The position numbers were made by a program, and so were the translations under genes. Positions 8,738 through 17,303 of a DNA stretch of 64,000 nt are shown here, piece after piece. The stretch is from the NCBI RefSeq assembly GCF_022835675.1, contig NZ_BQUT01000005.1, positions 867,571 to 931,570 of the forward strand, written 5' to 3'. The notes beneath the pieces were generated by a model, which ran no database searches, was not told the origin of the DNA, and worked only from the letters and a program-made list of their open reading frames with translations. Origin of the DNA: Companilactobacillus sp. RD055328. GTDB taxonomy: Bacteria > Bacillota > Bacilli > Lactobacillales > Lactobacillaceae. Numbering within the stretch: the first letter of the stretch is position 1; every line of letters begins with the position of its first letter.

Positions 8738-9908
8738 TATTGTTAACCTTATTCTCGTATGATTGAATCAATTTTTTTTCTTCAATTTTCCAATTGTATT
8801 TATTTTTAAAAGCTTCTATTCCATTTTGTCCCATTTGTTTGCGACGTTTTTCATTCTTCATTAAGTATTTAACTTGATCTACCATCAAGTCGACATCCTT
8901 GGGGTTATAATCAACTCCACAATCGTCTTCAACACAAATTTCATGAAAGGCTGGAAAATCACTAGCTATAAATGGAAGTCCGGCTGCCATATATTCTAAA
9001 ATCTTGGTCGATAGTGAATTGATATTATTGGGTGTTGGTTGCAATAAACATAACCCAACATCAGAATTTCGATAGATATCCCAGATCTTTGAATATGGCA
9101 TTCTTCCTAAGAAATGAACGGCATTTTGTAAATTTGATTTCTCAACGTACTCTTTAACAACATCTTTATTCTCATTAATAGGGCCAACTAAGTTGAGCTG
9201 CACATCTAGATGGTGAACATTAATTATCTCTGCCATCAAATCTAACATCTCATATAAGCCACGTTGTCTAATCAAAGCTCCGACATATACCAGAGTAAAA
9301 GGTTGATCACTCTTGCTTTGGGATACGGTAAATTCCTCAGGTTCATACTTGGGATAGTTCAAAACATCAATACTATCAAGATTCAAATCCTTGTAATTAT
9401 TTTTGTAAGATAGTTCAGCAAAAATCACTTTGTCACAATAACGCATTAATTTTTTTTCTGTATGAGCAACTCTTTTTGATAGCCAGCTTCTCATGAATTG
9501 TGGAATCCAAGGCTTAGTTAAAACAGCCGCTGGTAAATGCTCATGCATATCATACGTAATAAAAACTTGATTCTTTAGTTTTCGTTTAATTGCACGTGCA
9601 ACATATAACAACTCCGGATCTTGAATATGTAAGAAATAGTCCGAGCTATTGATGAATTGTCGATAGAATTTAATCCAATAAATCCAGCGTGTAAGTCGGG
9701 ATCGTCTTTTTAAATAATTTAATTTTAAATTATCAGTTTTTAACAACCCCAAACTCTTATTTTCACCATCAGCAATAGCATAAAAATCAACCTTGAATCC
9801 ATCGTTTGCTAATGACATAGCTTCTTTAAAAAAAATTCTTGTATCTAACCATACATGTACCGAACTTATCATCATCACGCGTTTAGTATTACGTCTTTTT
9901 TTATTCAA
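8730..9908 (-). CDS. GT4-type glycosyltransferase
   Basis: About 392 residues with a GT-B fold. The N-terminal half begins VMMISSVHVWLDTRIFFKEA; the C-terminal half has FTLVYVGALIRQRGLYEM, LVGPI, HFLGRMPYSKIWDIYRNSDVGL, and the donor-binding STKILEYMAAGLPFIASDF. The nearby retaining GT4 family transfers from nucleotide sugars to lipid-linked intermediates in the cytoplasm. The likely start is the TTG at 9908, overlapping the stop of the preceding transferase (TTGAATAA) with AAGG upstream; a TTG at 9929 is the longer option. Donor and linkage cannot be read from sequence. Confidence 0.82.
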   Translation of the reverse strand: MNKKRRNTKRVMMISSVHVWLDTRIFFKEAMSLANDGFKVDFYAIADGENKSLGLLKTDNLKLNYLKRRSRLTRWIYWIKFYRQFINSSDYFLHIQDPELLYVARAIKRKLKNQVFITYDMHEHLPAAVLTKPWIPQFMRSWLSKRVAHTEKKLMRYCDKVIFAELSYKNNYKDLNLDSIDVLNYPKYEPEEFTVSQSKSDQPFTLVYVGALIRQRGLYEMLDLMAEIINVHHLDVQLNLVGPINENKDVVKEYVEKSNLQNAVHFLGRMPYSKIWDIYRNSDVGLCLLQPTPNNINSLSTKILEYMAAGLPFIASDFPAFHEICVEDDCGVDYNPKDVDLMVDQVKYLMKNEKRRKQMGQNGIEAFKNKYNWKIEEKKLIQSYENKVNNND

Positions 9909-11121
9909 CGTTTTGACCTTCTTCTTCAATACATGTTTGTAGCAATTGTTCAGCCAATAATTGTGAGTTAAACTCTAACTCAACTTTTTGGCGCGCTGCC
10001 AATCCTATTGATTCTAAGATTGCTTCATTTTGGTACATTTCCCTGATAATTTTGACAGCCGTCTTAACATCACCTTCATCTACCAACCAACCATTCTCAT
10101 TATCATCAATCAGCTCTGGTATCCCACTATGTCGCGTTGCTAACACTGGAATACCTGTGGCCATCGCTTCCATCAAGACTACTGGGATACCTTCGGTATC
10201 ACCATTAGCACTTGTTTGACTCATCATAATAAAGAAATCACTAGTATATAGATGTCTTAGGACCTCACGTTGAGTTCTAGAACCTAATAATGTAACTCTT
10301 TCTTCTAAAGATTCATCAGCAATTTGTTGTTTCAACTCTTCTTCTAATGGACCACTACCAACAATGTTTAATTGCACATCAATTCCTAAATCCACGAGCC
10401 ATCTAACAATTTTGATAGTGTTATTAAATCCTTTTTTTTCAACCAATCGTCCTACACTTAACAGACGTAACTGTTCGACTCTTGAACGTTTGATATAATC
10501 AAACATTTCTAAATCTACACCCATATGGTGAACAGAAACCCGATTACTATTTGCTCCATCAACAATTAGTTTTCTTTCGAACAGTTCACTAATTGCCAGA
10601 ATTTTGCTCTGTGAAGCAAATAGTTGTTTATAAGGAAGTAACCCATTTTTCTTTACGAAGGCTGTTATATCAAACCCATGAAAGAAAGTGATTAATTCGA
10701 CTTTAGGAGCAACTCCAATGCTTTGTAAGTTTGCAAACGCAGCTCCGTTAGGACCATAGTGAGCAATTACTGAATCAAAACTTTGAATCATAGAAACCTT
10801 ATTTAAAAGTTCCAAACTTCGTAAGCTAGATACTCGATCGAATTTTTTCTTATTCCAAAGACGAGCGGCCTTAATTGGATGAAATAAAATAGTTTTTAAA
10901 ATCTTTAATCCTCGTATCATCTTATTATTTGTTGGATTCAAGTATGTTACTTTGTCCAATAAGCGATATTTGGTAACTAGCCTATGTACTTCACTCATAT
11001 CAGCCTTTTTGTAGGCGATTATTCGTACGTCTACTCCAAGGTCAATTAAGTTAGTTATCTGCGATAGAATAAATGTTTCTGATATTTTGGGAAATGATGA
11101 TAATAAAAAGACGACTTTCAT
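9901..11121 (-). CDS. GT4-type glycosyltransferase
   Basis: A 406-residue GT-B enzyme. The N-terminus (VVFLLSSFPKISETFILSQ) is typical of capsule/colanic acid GT4 proteins. The C-terminal domain has LLSVGRLVEKKGFNNTI, IVGSGPLEEEL, VTLLGSRTQREVL, and EGIPVVLMEAMATGIPVLAT with the GIPELI acceptor/donor motif. It probably adds one sugar of the repeat unit. Its ATG shares ATGA with the stop of the small antitoxin-like ORF upstream, so the two are translationally coupled. Confidence 0.85.
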   Translation of the reverse strand: MKVVFLLSSFPKISETFILSQITNLIDLGVDVRIIAYKKADMSEVHRLVTKYRLLDKVTYLNPTNNKMIRGLKILKTILFHPIKAARLWNKKKFDRVSSLRSLELLNKVSMIQSFDSVIAHYGPNGAAFANLQSIGVAPKVELITFFHGFDITAFVKKNGLLPYKQLFASQSKILAISELFERKLIVDGANSNRVSVHHMGVDLEMFDYIKRSRVEQLRLLSVGRLVEKKGFNNTIKIVRWLVDLGIDVQLNIVGSGPLEEELKQQIADESLEERVTLLGSRTQREVLRHLYTSDFFIMMSQTSANGDTEGIPVVLMEAMATGIPVLATRHSGIPELIDDNENGWLVDEGDVKTAVKIIREMYQNEAILESIGLAARQKVELEFNSQLLAEQLLQTCIEEEGQNVE

Positions 11122-11309
11122 TTATCTTCCTCTTTACTTCTTTTGTATAATTTTGTGAATTCTTCATAACTCATCAGCACTAATTCAACTTCATTGTTGG
11201 AAACAATAAAGAGTGGATGGTTTAAAGATTTTTTTCGAACATCTCCCCATTTACGTTGTACATTGGTAGTCGTCGTTATGTATTTGGGATTTATCTTTAA
11301 GTTAATGAT
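11118..11309 (-). CDS. Small Phd/YefM antitoxin-like protein, apparent non-AUG start
   Basis: An ORF of about 62 codons reading IINLKINPKYITTTNVQ... and ending ...SYEEFTKLYKRSKEEDK, with the Phd/YefM pattern (N-terminal beta/helix, then HPLFIVSNNEVELVLMSYEEF). It has no ATG, GTG or TTG near its beginning. An AAGGGG ribosome-like site lies 6 and 9 bases before ATC (11309) and ATT (11306), either of which may start it. The stop TGA overlaps the ATG of the glycosyltransferase, which supports it being real. The ORF immediately upstream is a diverged copy. No toxin gene accompanies it. Function is unknown. Confidence 0.55.
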   Translation of the reverse strand: MINLKINPKYITTTTNVQRKWGDVRKKSLNHPLFIVSNNEVELVLMSYEEFTKLYKRSKEEDK

Positions 11310-11320
11310 CCTTCACCCCT

Positions 11321-11539
11321 TCATTCCAAATTAAACTTTTCAGTTTTGCCATTTAATATTTCCAAAAAATCGTTATACGAAATAATTACAGTTCCTATGC
11401 TGTCTTTTTCCATAATAAATAACGGATTCTTTTTGGCTTTTTCTTTAACGGCACCAAACATTTGGTAAACTTCTTTGTTGCTAATTATTTGACTTGCAGT
11501 AATTTTGGGTTGTTTAATGATACTTTCCCCCTTTTCCAC
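11321..11539 (-). CDS. Small Phd/YefM antitoxin-like protein
   Basis: A 72-codon ORF opening at a GTG (11539) without a ribosome site. AAGGGGG lies just before an in-frame ATCATT (around 11516-11521), so translation may truly begin there, giving about 66 residues. The sequence ITASQIISNKEVYQMFGAVK...NPLFIMEKDSIGTVIISYNDFLEIL fits the Phd/YefM antitoxin family. It overlaps the end of the flippase gene. The next ORF is a paralogue with the same ATCATTAA start context. No toxin is seen within the operon, so a regulatory or orphan role is possible. Confidence 0.6.
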   Translation of the reverse strand: MEKGESIIKQPKITASQIISNKEVYQMFGAVKEKAKKNPLFIMEKDSIGTVIISYNDFLEILNGKTEKFNLE

Positions 11540-13004
11540 TTAAAAAAAACTTCCTCTGGAAAATCCAGGTCAACAATCCATAAACAAACATTCCAATCAG
11601 CACTAATATTATTAGTTTAATAAGTCTGTTAGTATGGATGCTTGGTCCTATCATGATAATGACTCCCGCCATAATTAAGCTATTAACGGTACACATAACT
11701 AATTGATAACGATTATCAGATAATTGACCAATTTCTTTGACTAAACTCTTTCTTGCTAAAATTGTAGCGACTAATGTAGCAACTAATGGCGATGCCATTA
11801 ATGCCCAGATTCCAATTATTTTTACCCCAATTATCAAAAATAGCATCTGGACAATTATCGAAATAATTGAAATTTTGACTGGAGTTTTCGTATCTGATCG
11901 ACTATAAAATACTCGATAATAAAACTCTTTAAAAACAATCAATGGCAATGCTAAACTTCCAAAAATCAGAAATTGCCAGACATCTTGGGTGTCAGCCGCA
12001 GTGAAATCTCCTCTTTGAAAAAGAATAGAAATAACTAGCGGCCCTAATGTAATTGCACCTGCTACCATTGGAATAACAATTAAATTGGTCAAACTAATGT
12101 AGTAACCTAATTGCTTCTTAGCCTCCGATAGCGGCTTATTCTGAAACACAGTCACCAACTCTGGATACAAGACACTTAACAAATTCAAGATGATAAGCGT
12201 CTGCATAATATTTAAAATCTGATTAGAATATACAATTATTGAAACCACTCCAACTCCAAATGATCTTGCAATGATATTTGGAATTATCAGTGAAACCTGA
12301 TAAATAGTTGAATTCAAAACAATTGGAACTGTTAATCGAAATAATTGTTGAGTCTGATTATTTTTGTAATCGATAACCCATTGATGCTGATATTCAAGTT
12401 CTCTGTTACTCACTCTCAAAGCAAAATATTCGATGAGATATGAGAACGAGATCAGAATAGTAGCAAGATGAATAGTTAATTGATTGTGAAAATAAATCAA
12501 TCCCATCAAACTAAATATTGTGGATAAAATGGCCGCAAATTTAATCGAGAAAAACTTTCGACTAACTTGCAACATAGAAGTTTGAAAATTGGAGAAGAAT
12601 CTAACATACTGACCAATCCCTAAAACAAACGACAATTCCACCATAATATTCCAGAAATTATCTTGATTATTCCCAGATATATTTAGATAAACAATACTCC
12701 CAAGTGAATAAATCCCTAATAGTATAAGAACGATTAAACCCATACTATTGATATAGCTATTCATTACTTTCTTGTCTTCTTTTGTTTTTGCTTTTGTTAA
12801 GAAAGGAATGAATACTGTCGCAATCGCCGACCCAAAAATATTAGTGATACAAACCATCAAAGTATTGGCAAAATTAAATGCATCCATTTGATTACTAGTA
12901 CCAAAACTACTAGCCATTATTGATGCTCTAATCAAAGTCATCCCTTGATTAAAAATTGTTAGGACGGTGACTACTCCAAAAATTTTCAAGAATTTATTTT
13001 TCAT
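11514..13004 (-). CDS. MurJ/Wzx-like lipid-linked oligosaccharide flippase
   Basis: A 496-residue polytopic protein with about 14 membrane helices. The N-terminus (VTVLTIFNQGMTLIRASIMASSFGTSNQMDAF, broken here only for reading) has the MVF/MurJ look, and GDFTAADT lies near residue 335. In this operon it most likely flips undecaprenyl-linked repeat units outward for the Wzy-like polymerase. MurJ itself is normally elsewhere on the chromosome, so I favour the Wzx role. Its end overlaps the first antitoxin-like ORF. Confidence 0.8.
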   Translation of the reverse strand: MKNKFLKIFGVVTVLTIFNQGMTLIRASIMASSFGTSNQMDAFNFANTLMVCITNIFGSAIATVFIPFLTKAKTKEDKKVMNSYINSMGLIVLILLGIYSLGSIVYLNISGNNQDNFWNIMVELSFVLGIGQYVRFFSNFQTSMLQVSRKFFSIKFAAILSTIFSLMGLIYFHNQLTIHLATILISFSYLIEYFALRVSNRELEYQHQWVIDYKNNQTQQLFRLTVPIVLNSTIYQVSLIIPNIIARSFGVGVVSIIVYSNQILNIMQTLIILNLLSVLYPELVTVFQNKPLSEAKKQLGYYISLTNLIVIPMVAGAITLGPLVISILFQRGDFTAADTQDVWQFLIFGSLALPLIVFKEFYYRVFYSRSDTKTPVKISIISIIVQMLFLIIGVKIIGIWALMASPLVATLVATILARKSLVKEIGQLSDNRYQLVMCTVNSLIMAGVIIMIGPSIHTNRLIKLIILVLIGMFVYGLLTWIFQRKFFLSGKGGKYH

Positions 13005-13013
13005 ATTCGCTCA

Positions 13014-13688
13014 CTAATCATTTTTTCTAACGACTTTTGCAGGTGACCCAAAGGCCACGCTATTTGCAGGTTGGTCTCTTATTACTAGCGATCCCGCTCC
13101 TATTAGTGTGTTCTTACCAACAGTTAAACACTGAATAATGACACTACCAGCCCCAATGAAACAAAGATCTCCGATTGTAACTTCCCCTGTGATTGTGACA
13201 TTAGGAGAAAGCGAAACGAATGAGCCTAACTGACTCTTATGTTCCACAACACTTGCTGAATTAACAGTACAGTGATCGCCAATTCTGACTCCACTATGCA
13301 AAATTGCATATGGAGAAATCAGATTACCGGTACCTAGTTCTACATCAGTGTCAATGTAGGCAAGGGGATGAATAACATTGACATAACGCTGTCTTGGAAT
13401 CTGAACTCGATCAAAAATTTGTGATCGAATTCTCCCTTCACCCACTGCCAAGATAAACACTGTTTCAGGATTTTTTAATAACTCAACAACTTCTGAAAAA
13501 GGAGCGAAAAATAAATCATCCTCTATTTTTATTGAAGTGAATTTATCATCACAAAAACCCACAACTTCATATTTCCCCTGATGTCTAGCGACTTGAGCGA
13601 CTACACTGCTCAAGCCCCCAGCGCCTAATAATACTAATTTAGGCTTTTGAGTTTTTCCCTTTAAAACTCGTTGCATTAATGAATCCAT
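13014..13688 (-). CDS. NeuD-like sugar O-acyltransferase (left-handed beta-helix)
   Basis: About 224 residues. The N-terminal Rossmann-like part has LVLLGAGGLSSVVAQVAR, and the C-terminal half shows hexapeptide repeats (for example IGDHCTVNSASVVEH, LGSFVSLSPNVTITGEV, IGDLCFIGAGSVI), ending AFGSPAKVVRK. Family members acetylate sialic acid or amino sugars using acetyl-CoA. It probably decorates a precursor sugar of this polymer. I start at the ATG at 13688 (AAGGGA eight bases upstream) rather than the GTG at 13706. Its beginning overlaps the priming transferase. Confidence 0.82.
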   Translation of the reverse strand: MDSLMQRVLKGKTQKPKLVLLGAGGLSSVVAQVARHQGKYEVVGFCDDKFTSIKIEDDLFFAPFSEVVELLKNPETVFILAVGEGRIRSQIFDRVQIPRQRYVNVIHPLAYIDTDVELGTGNLISPYAILHSGVRIGDHCTVNSASVVEHKSQLGSFVSLSPNVTITGEVTIGDLCFIGAGSVIIQCLTVGKNTLIGAGSLVIRDQPANSVAFGSPAKVVRKND

Positions 13689-14241
13689 TTTGACTAATCC
13701 CTTCACGTGTTATTACTTTAAGAATCGTCAGTAAAAGAATTTTAGAATCTAATATAAAACTTTGATGGTCCACGTAATAGCAATCCAATTCAAACTTTCT
13801 TTCCCAACTTATTGTGTTTCTTCCGTTTACTTGCGCCCAACCTGTGATTCCCGGTCTAACTTCAAGTCGTCTTCGTTGTTCATCAGTGTATCTATCAAGA
13901 TAACTTGCATTCAACGGACGCGGTCCGACTAAACTCATTTCCCCTAGAAAAACATTAACCAGCTGTGGTAATTCATCCAAACTACTTGAACGCAACAATA
14001 TACCAAATGATGTAATTCTTTCTTCATCACTCAACAATTCCCCATTGTTGTCATACAAAGTTCGCATAGATTTGAATTTAATAATCTTGAATGGTTTCCC
14101 ATCTTTGCCTGATCTGGTTGAAATAAATATAGGGTTTTCTTTGAACTTAAAAGCGATGACAATAGCTTCAATTAGAATCACCGGACTCAAAACTATTAAC
14201 AATAAGAATGAAAGTATTAAGTCTAAAAACCTCTTAAGCAT
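13639..14241 (-). CDS. Undecaprenyl-phosphate sugar phosphotransferase (priming transferase)
   Basis: A 200-residue protein of the bacterial sugar transferase family (short PglC/EpsL-like form). One N-terminal membrane helix (residues 5-28) precedes the catalytic core, with PIFISTRSGKDGKPFKIIKFKSMR, DELPQLVNVFLGEMSLVGPRP and RLEVRPGITGWAQVNGRN, the standard signatures. It transfers a sugar-1-phosphate to the lipid carrier, the first committed step. It lies directly after ugd and overlaps the NeuD-like gene. The donor sugar cannot be read from sequence. Confidence 0.9.
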   Translation of the reverse strand: MLKRFLDLILSFLLLIVLSPVILIEAIVIAFKFKENPIFISTRSGKDGKPFKIIKFKSMRTLYDNNGELLSDEERITSFGILLRSSSLDELPQLVNVFLGEMSLVGPRPLNASYLDRYTDEQRRRLEVRPGITGWAQVNGRNTISWERKFELDCYYVDHQSFILDSKILLLTILKVITREGISQNGFINATSFKGKNSKA

Positions 14242-15536
14242 TAATTAATTCCCCTTCTCCCAATTGTTTGGTATTCAATTTCTGGATCATCGGTAGCATT
14301 AAGTAAAGCCCCTCGTCCGTCCAAGATTAATGCTCGTCGCATTTTATCTTTGAACGTCTGTAATTGAATTCCCTTAATTTCTTTCCATTCAGTAATAACT
14401 AAGGCAGCCTCGCTGTCTTGTAAACAATCAGAAATATTTTCGCTATACGTAAGTTTCCCCCCAAAAATATTTCTAATATTATTTGTTGCTTCAGGATCAT
14501 AAACATGAATTTTTGCTTTGCGATCAAGCAATTCATTGATAATCCTAATAGATGCAGCGTCTCTAATATCGTCGGTTTCTGGTTTAAAAGCTAATCCCAA
14601 AAGACTTATCTTTTTACCCGCTAAAGCAGGATAAATATCATCCAAATAAGAAACGAGTTTGACTTGTTCATCTTGATTAACTTTTATTGCTGACTTAATA
14701 ATTGATGAATCTACATCATGTTGTTCAGCAATTTTGGTTAATGCTGATGTATCTTTTGGAAAACACGAACCACCGTAACCGATTCCTGCCTTTAAAAACT
14801 TGTTTCCGATTCTACTGTCTAATCCCATTCCGCGAGATACGGTTTGAACATCAGCACCGACTGCTTCACACAAATCTGCAATCATATTGATATAACTAAT
14901 TTTGGTTGCCAGAAATGCATTTGAAGCATACTTAATGATTTCAGCACTTTCAAAATTACTTCTGACAACAGGTGCATGAAATGGTTCGTTAATTTCTTCC
15001 ACCATATCTAATGCAGCTTCATCATCAGATCCAAGAATTATTCGTTCAGGATGAAAAACATCTTCGATAGCCGATCCTTCTCGTAAGAACTCCGGATTGG
15101 ATACAACCGTAAATTTGTAATCTGAATCTTCATTCAACTTTTGTTCAATTGAAGCATTAGTACCAACAGGTACTGTGCTTTTTGTAACAATTACCATATC
15201 TTGATGGCATTTATTCTTAATATCTATTACCACTTGATTAATAAAAGTTAAGTCTGCCGTGCCATCTTCTGATTGTGGTGTTCCGACAGCTAAATAAATC
15301 GCATCAAATTGTGAATAATCAACTTCTTGACCAAGCTTAAAAGTTAAACGATTCTGTTCAACGTTTTCTTCAATTAATTCTTCTATTCCCGGTTCATATA
15401 TTGGTGATTTGAATTGTTTAAGCTTAGTAATTTTTTCTTCATTGTTGTCGACACAAGTTACAGTATGTCCAATTTGTGCTAATGACACTCCTGTAACTAA
15501 GCCCACATATCCTGTCCCTATAACGCTAATTTCCAT
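14241..15536 (-). CDS. ugd: UDP-glucose 6-dehydrogenase
   Basis: A 431-residue nucleotide-sugar dehydrogenase that oxidises UDP-glucose to UDP-glucuronate with NAD. The N-terminal dinucleotide motif is VIGTGYVGLVTG; the nucleophile cysteine lies in GIGYGGSCFPKDTSAL near residue 260; FKPETDDIRDAAS marks the C-terminal domain. YEPGIEELI near residue 48 is typical of the UDP-glucose branch. GDP-mannose or UDP-ManNAc substrates are less likely. It implies an acidic, glucuronate-containing polymer. A good AGGGAG ribosome site precedes the ATG, which overlaps the upstream transferase. Confidence 0.9.
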   Translation of the reverse strand: MEISVIGTGYVGLVTGVSLAQIGHTVTCVDNNEEKITKLKQFKSPIYEPGIEELIEENVEQNRLTFKLGQEVDYSQFDAIYLAVGTPQSEDGTADLTFINQVVIDIKNKCHQDMVIVTKSTVPVGTNASIEQKLNEDSDYKFTVVSNPEFLREGSAIEDVFHPERIILGSDDEAALDMVEEINEPFHAPVVRSNFESAEIIKYASNAFLATKISYINMIADLCEAVGADVQTVSRGMGLDSRIGNKFLKAGIGYGGSCFPKDTSALTKIAEQHDVDSSIIKSAIKVNQDEQVKLVSYLDDIYPALAGKKISLLGLAFKPETDDIRDAASIRIINELLDRKAKIHVYDPEATNNIRNIFGGKLTYSENISDCLQDSEAALVITEWKEIKGIQLQTFKDKMRRALILDGRGALLNATDDPEIEYQTIGRRGIN

Positions 15537-16779
15537 TGTTATCGCTCCCTAGATAACTTTCGACTAGAACGTTTTCGACTTTTTGCACTTCTTTTTCAAC
15601 TGCATATTCTTTTTTCGCTAACTGTTTAATCTTCGGAGATAATTTACTCAAATAGTCTTTTTCAAATTGTAATTCTTGTAAAAGATCCGCTAACTTCTTC
15701 GGTTTTGTTGGATCAACATAGTATCCAATCTGATTTTTTTCCACAATATCTTTTGTCCAACCAGCTGAATTGACAATAATTGGTTTGCCAGCGGCTAATG
15801 AATCAAAGAACTTATTGGGTGAATTAGTAGCTAAAACTGGTAGGTTTTTAAAGCTGGTCATCGTAATATCGGCTATGGATGTTAAACTTGGAATTTTTTC
15901 TCTGGCAATAAAACCGGTAAATATCACGTTTTGTAGGTTATTATCGTTGCAATATTTTTCCAATTCCATTTTTACCATTCCGTCACCGGCTATCATAATG
16001 ACCACATCATCGATTTTGTTTTCCTGCAAAATCAAAGCAGCTTTTACTAAATAATCCAACCCATTTGCTTTGCCCATAGCACCAATATGTGCCAATACAA
16101 ACTGGTTATCTAATTGATATTTGTGTCTAATATCTTCAACAAATTTCTCATCTATATTCTTTAAGCTGAATAGTTCAAGATCCGAAAAATTTGGTACCAA
16201 CGTGATTTTGCTCGCTGGTATTCCCGTGCTCTCTATTCCCTCAGTCATCCCTGGAGAAAGGCTTATAATATGTTCCGCATTTTCATATACGGCTTTTTCA
16301 AGTTTTTTCATTATCCATAAAATCAACTTATTGTTAATAACTCCCATTTGCTTGGGAGCTTCCGGCCACAAGTCACGAACTTCAAAAACATATTTAAGTT
16401 TTTTGAATTTATATAACATTAATGTTGGAATCGCAATGGTTAACGGTGTAGATGTGGAAAAAACTAAATCTGGCTTAATACTTTTGGCTTCGTGATATGC
16501 AAACAATATATATTTGACAAATGATAGAATCCTTCTTCTAAAAGACATGCGATTTGAATATTTGTTTCGTTGCGCAATTACCTTGATTCCCTCGGTTGTT
16601 TTGTAGCTAACTTTTCTTGAATATGGTATTTCATTTAGTTCATCTTTGATAAATGCATCGGTTGTTATAACCGTTACATCATGTCCCTGACTTACTAAAT
16701 ATTTTGCGATTTCATAAGAACGTGTAGAAGTAATCGATTTTCTAGTTGCAAAGTATTGATGCAAATATGTTATTTTCAT
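15526..16779 (-). CDS. GT4 glycosyltransferase (WbuB/WcaI-like)
   Basis: A 417-residue GT-B enzyme. The start ITYLHQYFATRKSITSTRSYE is characteristic of the WbuB/WcaI group, and the Rossmann half has FEVRDLWPEAP. The C-terminal domain includes VLAHIGAMGKANGLDYLV, IAGDG, VIFTGFIAREKIPSL, and SPNKFFDSLAAGKPIIVN, where KxFDxLAAGKP forms the donor site. Members often add a GlcNAc-, FucNAc- or fucose-like sugar. The ATG overlaps the lipoprotein stop (ATGA), so translation is coupled. Confidence 0.85.
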   Translation of the reverse strand: MKITYLHQYFATRKSITSTRSYEIAKYLVSQGHDVTVITTDAFIKDELNEIPYSRKVSYKTTEGIKVIAQRNKYSNRMSFRRRILSFVKYILFAYHEAKSIKPDLVFSTSTPLTIAIPTLMLYKFKKLKYVFEVRDLWPEAPKQMGVINNKLILWIMKKLEKAVYENAEHIISLSPGMTEGIESTGIPASKITLVPNFSDLELFSLKNIDEKFVEDIRHKYQLDNQFVLAHIGAMGKANGLDYLVKAALILQENKIDDVVIMIAGDGMVKMELEKYCNDNNLQNVIFTGFIAREKIPSLTSIADITMTSFKNLPVLATNSPNKFFDSLAAGKPIIVNSAGWTKDIVEKNQIGYYVDPTKPKKLADLLQELQFEKDYLSKLSPKIKQLAKKEYAVEKEVQKVENVLVESYLGSDNNGN

Positions 16780-17219
16780 TCTTTTATTTTAATGTTCCAC
16801 CTTAAATCACTCTTACTGTCGACAGGATGATAAATTAAAGTGAATTTGTTTAGATCTTTGGGCATTTCATAATATCCATTGCCTGTTGTTTCCTTGCCAG
16901 GTTTTATGGTTTCAGCAAAATTAATTCCTTCGCCCATGTAATAATATGATTCACCTGATTTGATGATAAAATCACTAGCACCAACTACAACTTCTTTTTT
17001 TGAAGTATTCTTGATGCTGTATTTGATTTTGACAATTTTATTTTTGCCTTTTTCACTATCATCTGAGATCTTAACAGGTGTTATTTGAATCTCTTTGGTT
17101 TTTTTCATCACATTAAGCTGTCCTTGATCATCAGAAGCTTTTTGTGATTGAGCATTTGAACATCCTGCAATCGTTGCTACAGTAAGAACACTCAATACAA
17201 AATAAAATATTTTACGCAT
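16776..17219 (-). CDS. Lipoprotein with DUF4352-like Ig fold
   Basis: A 147-residue lipoprotein. A type II signal sequence ends in the lipobox TIAGC near residue 20, so it should be anchored to the outer face of the membrane. The rest looks like a beta-sandwich: KIVKIKYSIKNTSKKEVVVGASDF followed by FAETIKPGKETTGNGYYEMP, as in DUF4352-type domains. It is the first gene of the polysaccharide operon and is translationally coupled to the next. The gap to the surface protein contains a terminator only about 25 bases upstream, so the promoter position is uncertain. Function is unknown. Confidence 0.75.
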   Translation of the reverse strand: MRKIFYFVLSVLTVATIAGCSNAQSQKASDDQGQLNVMKKTKEIQITPVKISDDSEKGKNKIVKIKYSIKNTSKKEVVVGASDFIIKSGESYYYMGEGINFAETIKPGKETTGNGYYEMPKDLNKFTLIYHPVDSKSDLRWNIKIKE

Positions 17220-17244
17220 TTTTTTTTAACCCCTTGGTAAAAAC

Positions 17245-17271
17245 ATAGGCACATGAAACTCATGCGCCTAT
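17245..17271 (-). terminator. Terminator between surface protein and polysaccharide operon
   Basis: Twelve-base stem (ATAGGCRCATGA with one G-U pair) and a T run on the minus strand, 33 bases past the surface protein stop. It lies about 25 bases before the lipoprotein start, leaving little room for a promoter. Confidence 0.8.
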
Positions 17272-17303
17272 ATTCTTAATTGAATTCGAAAGTATTAGTC
17301 GGA

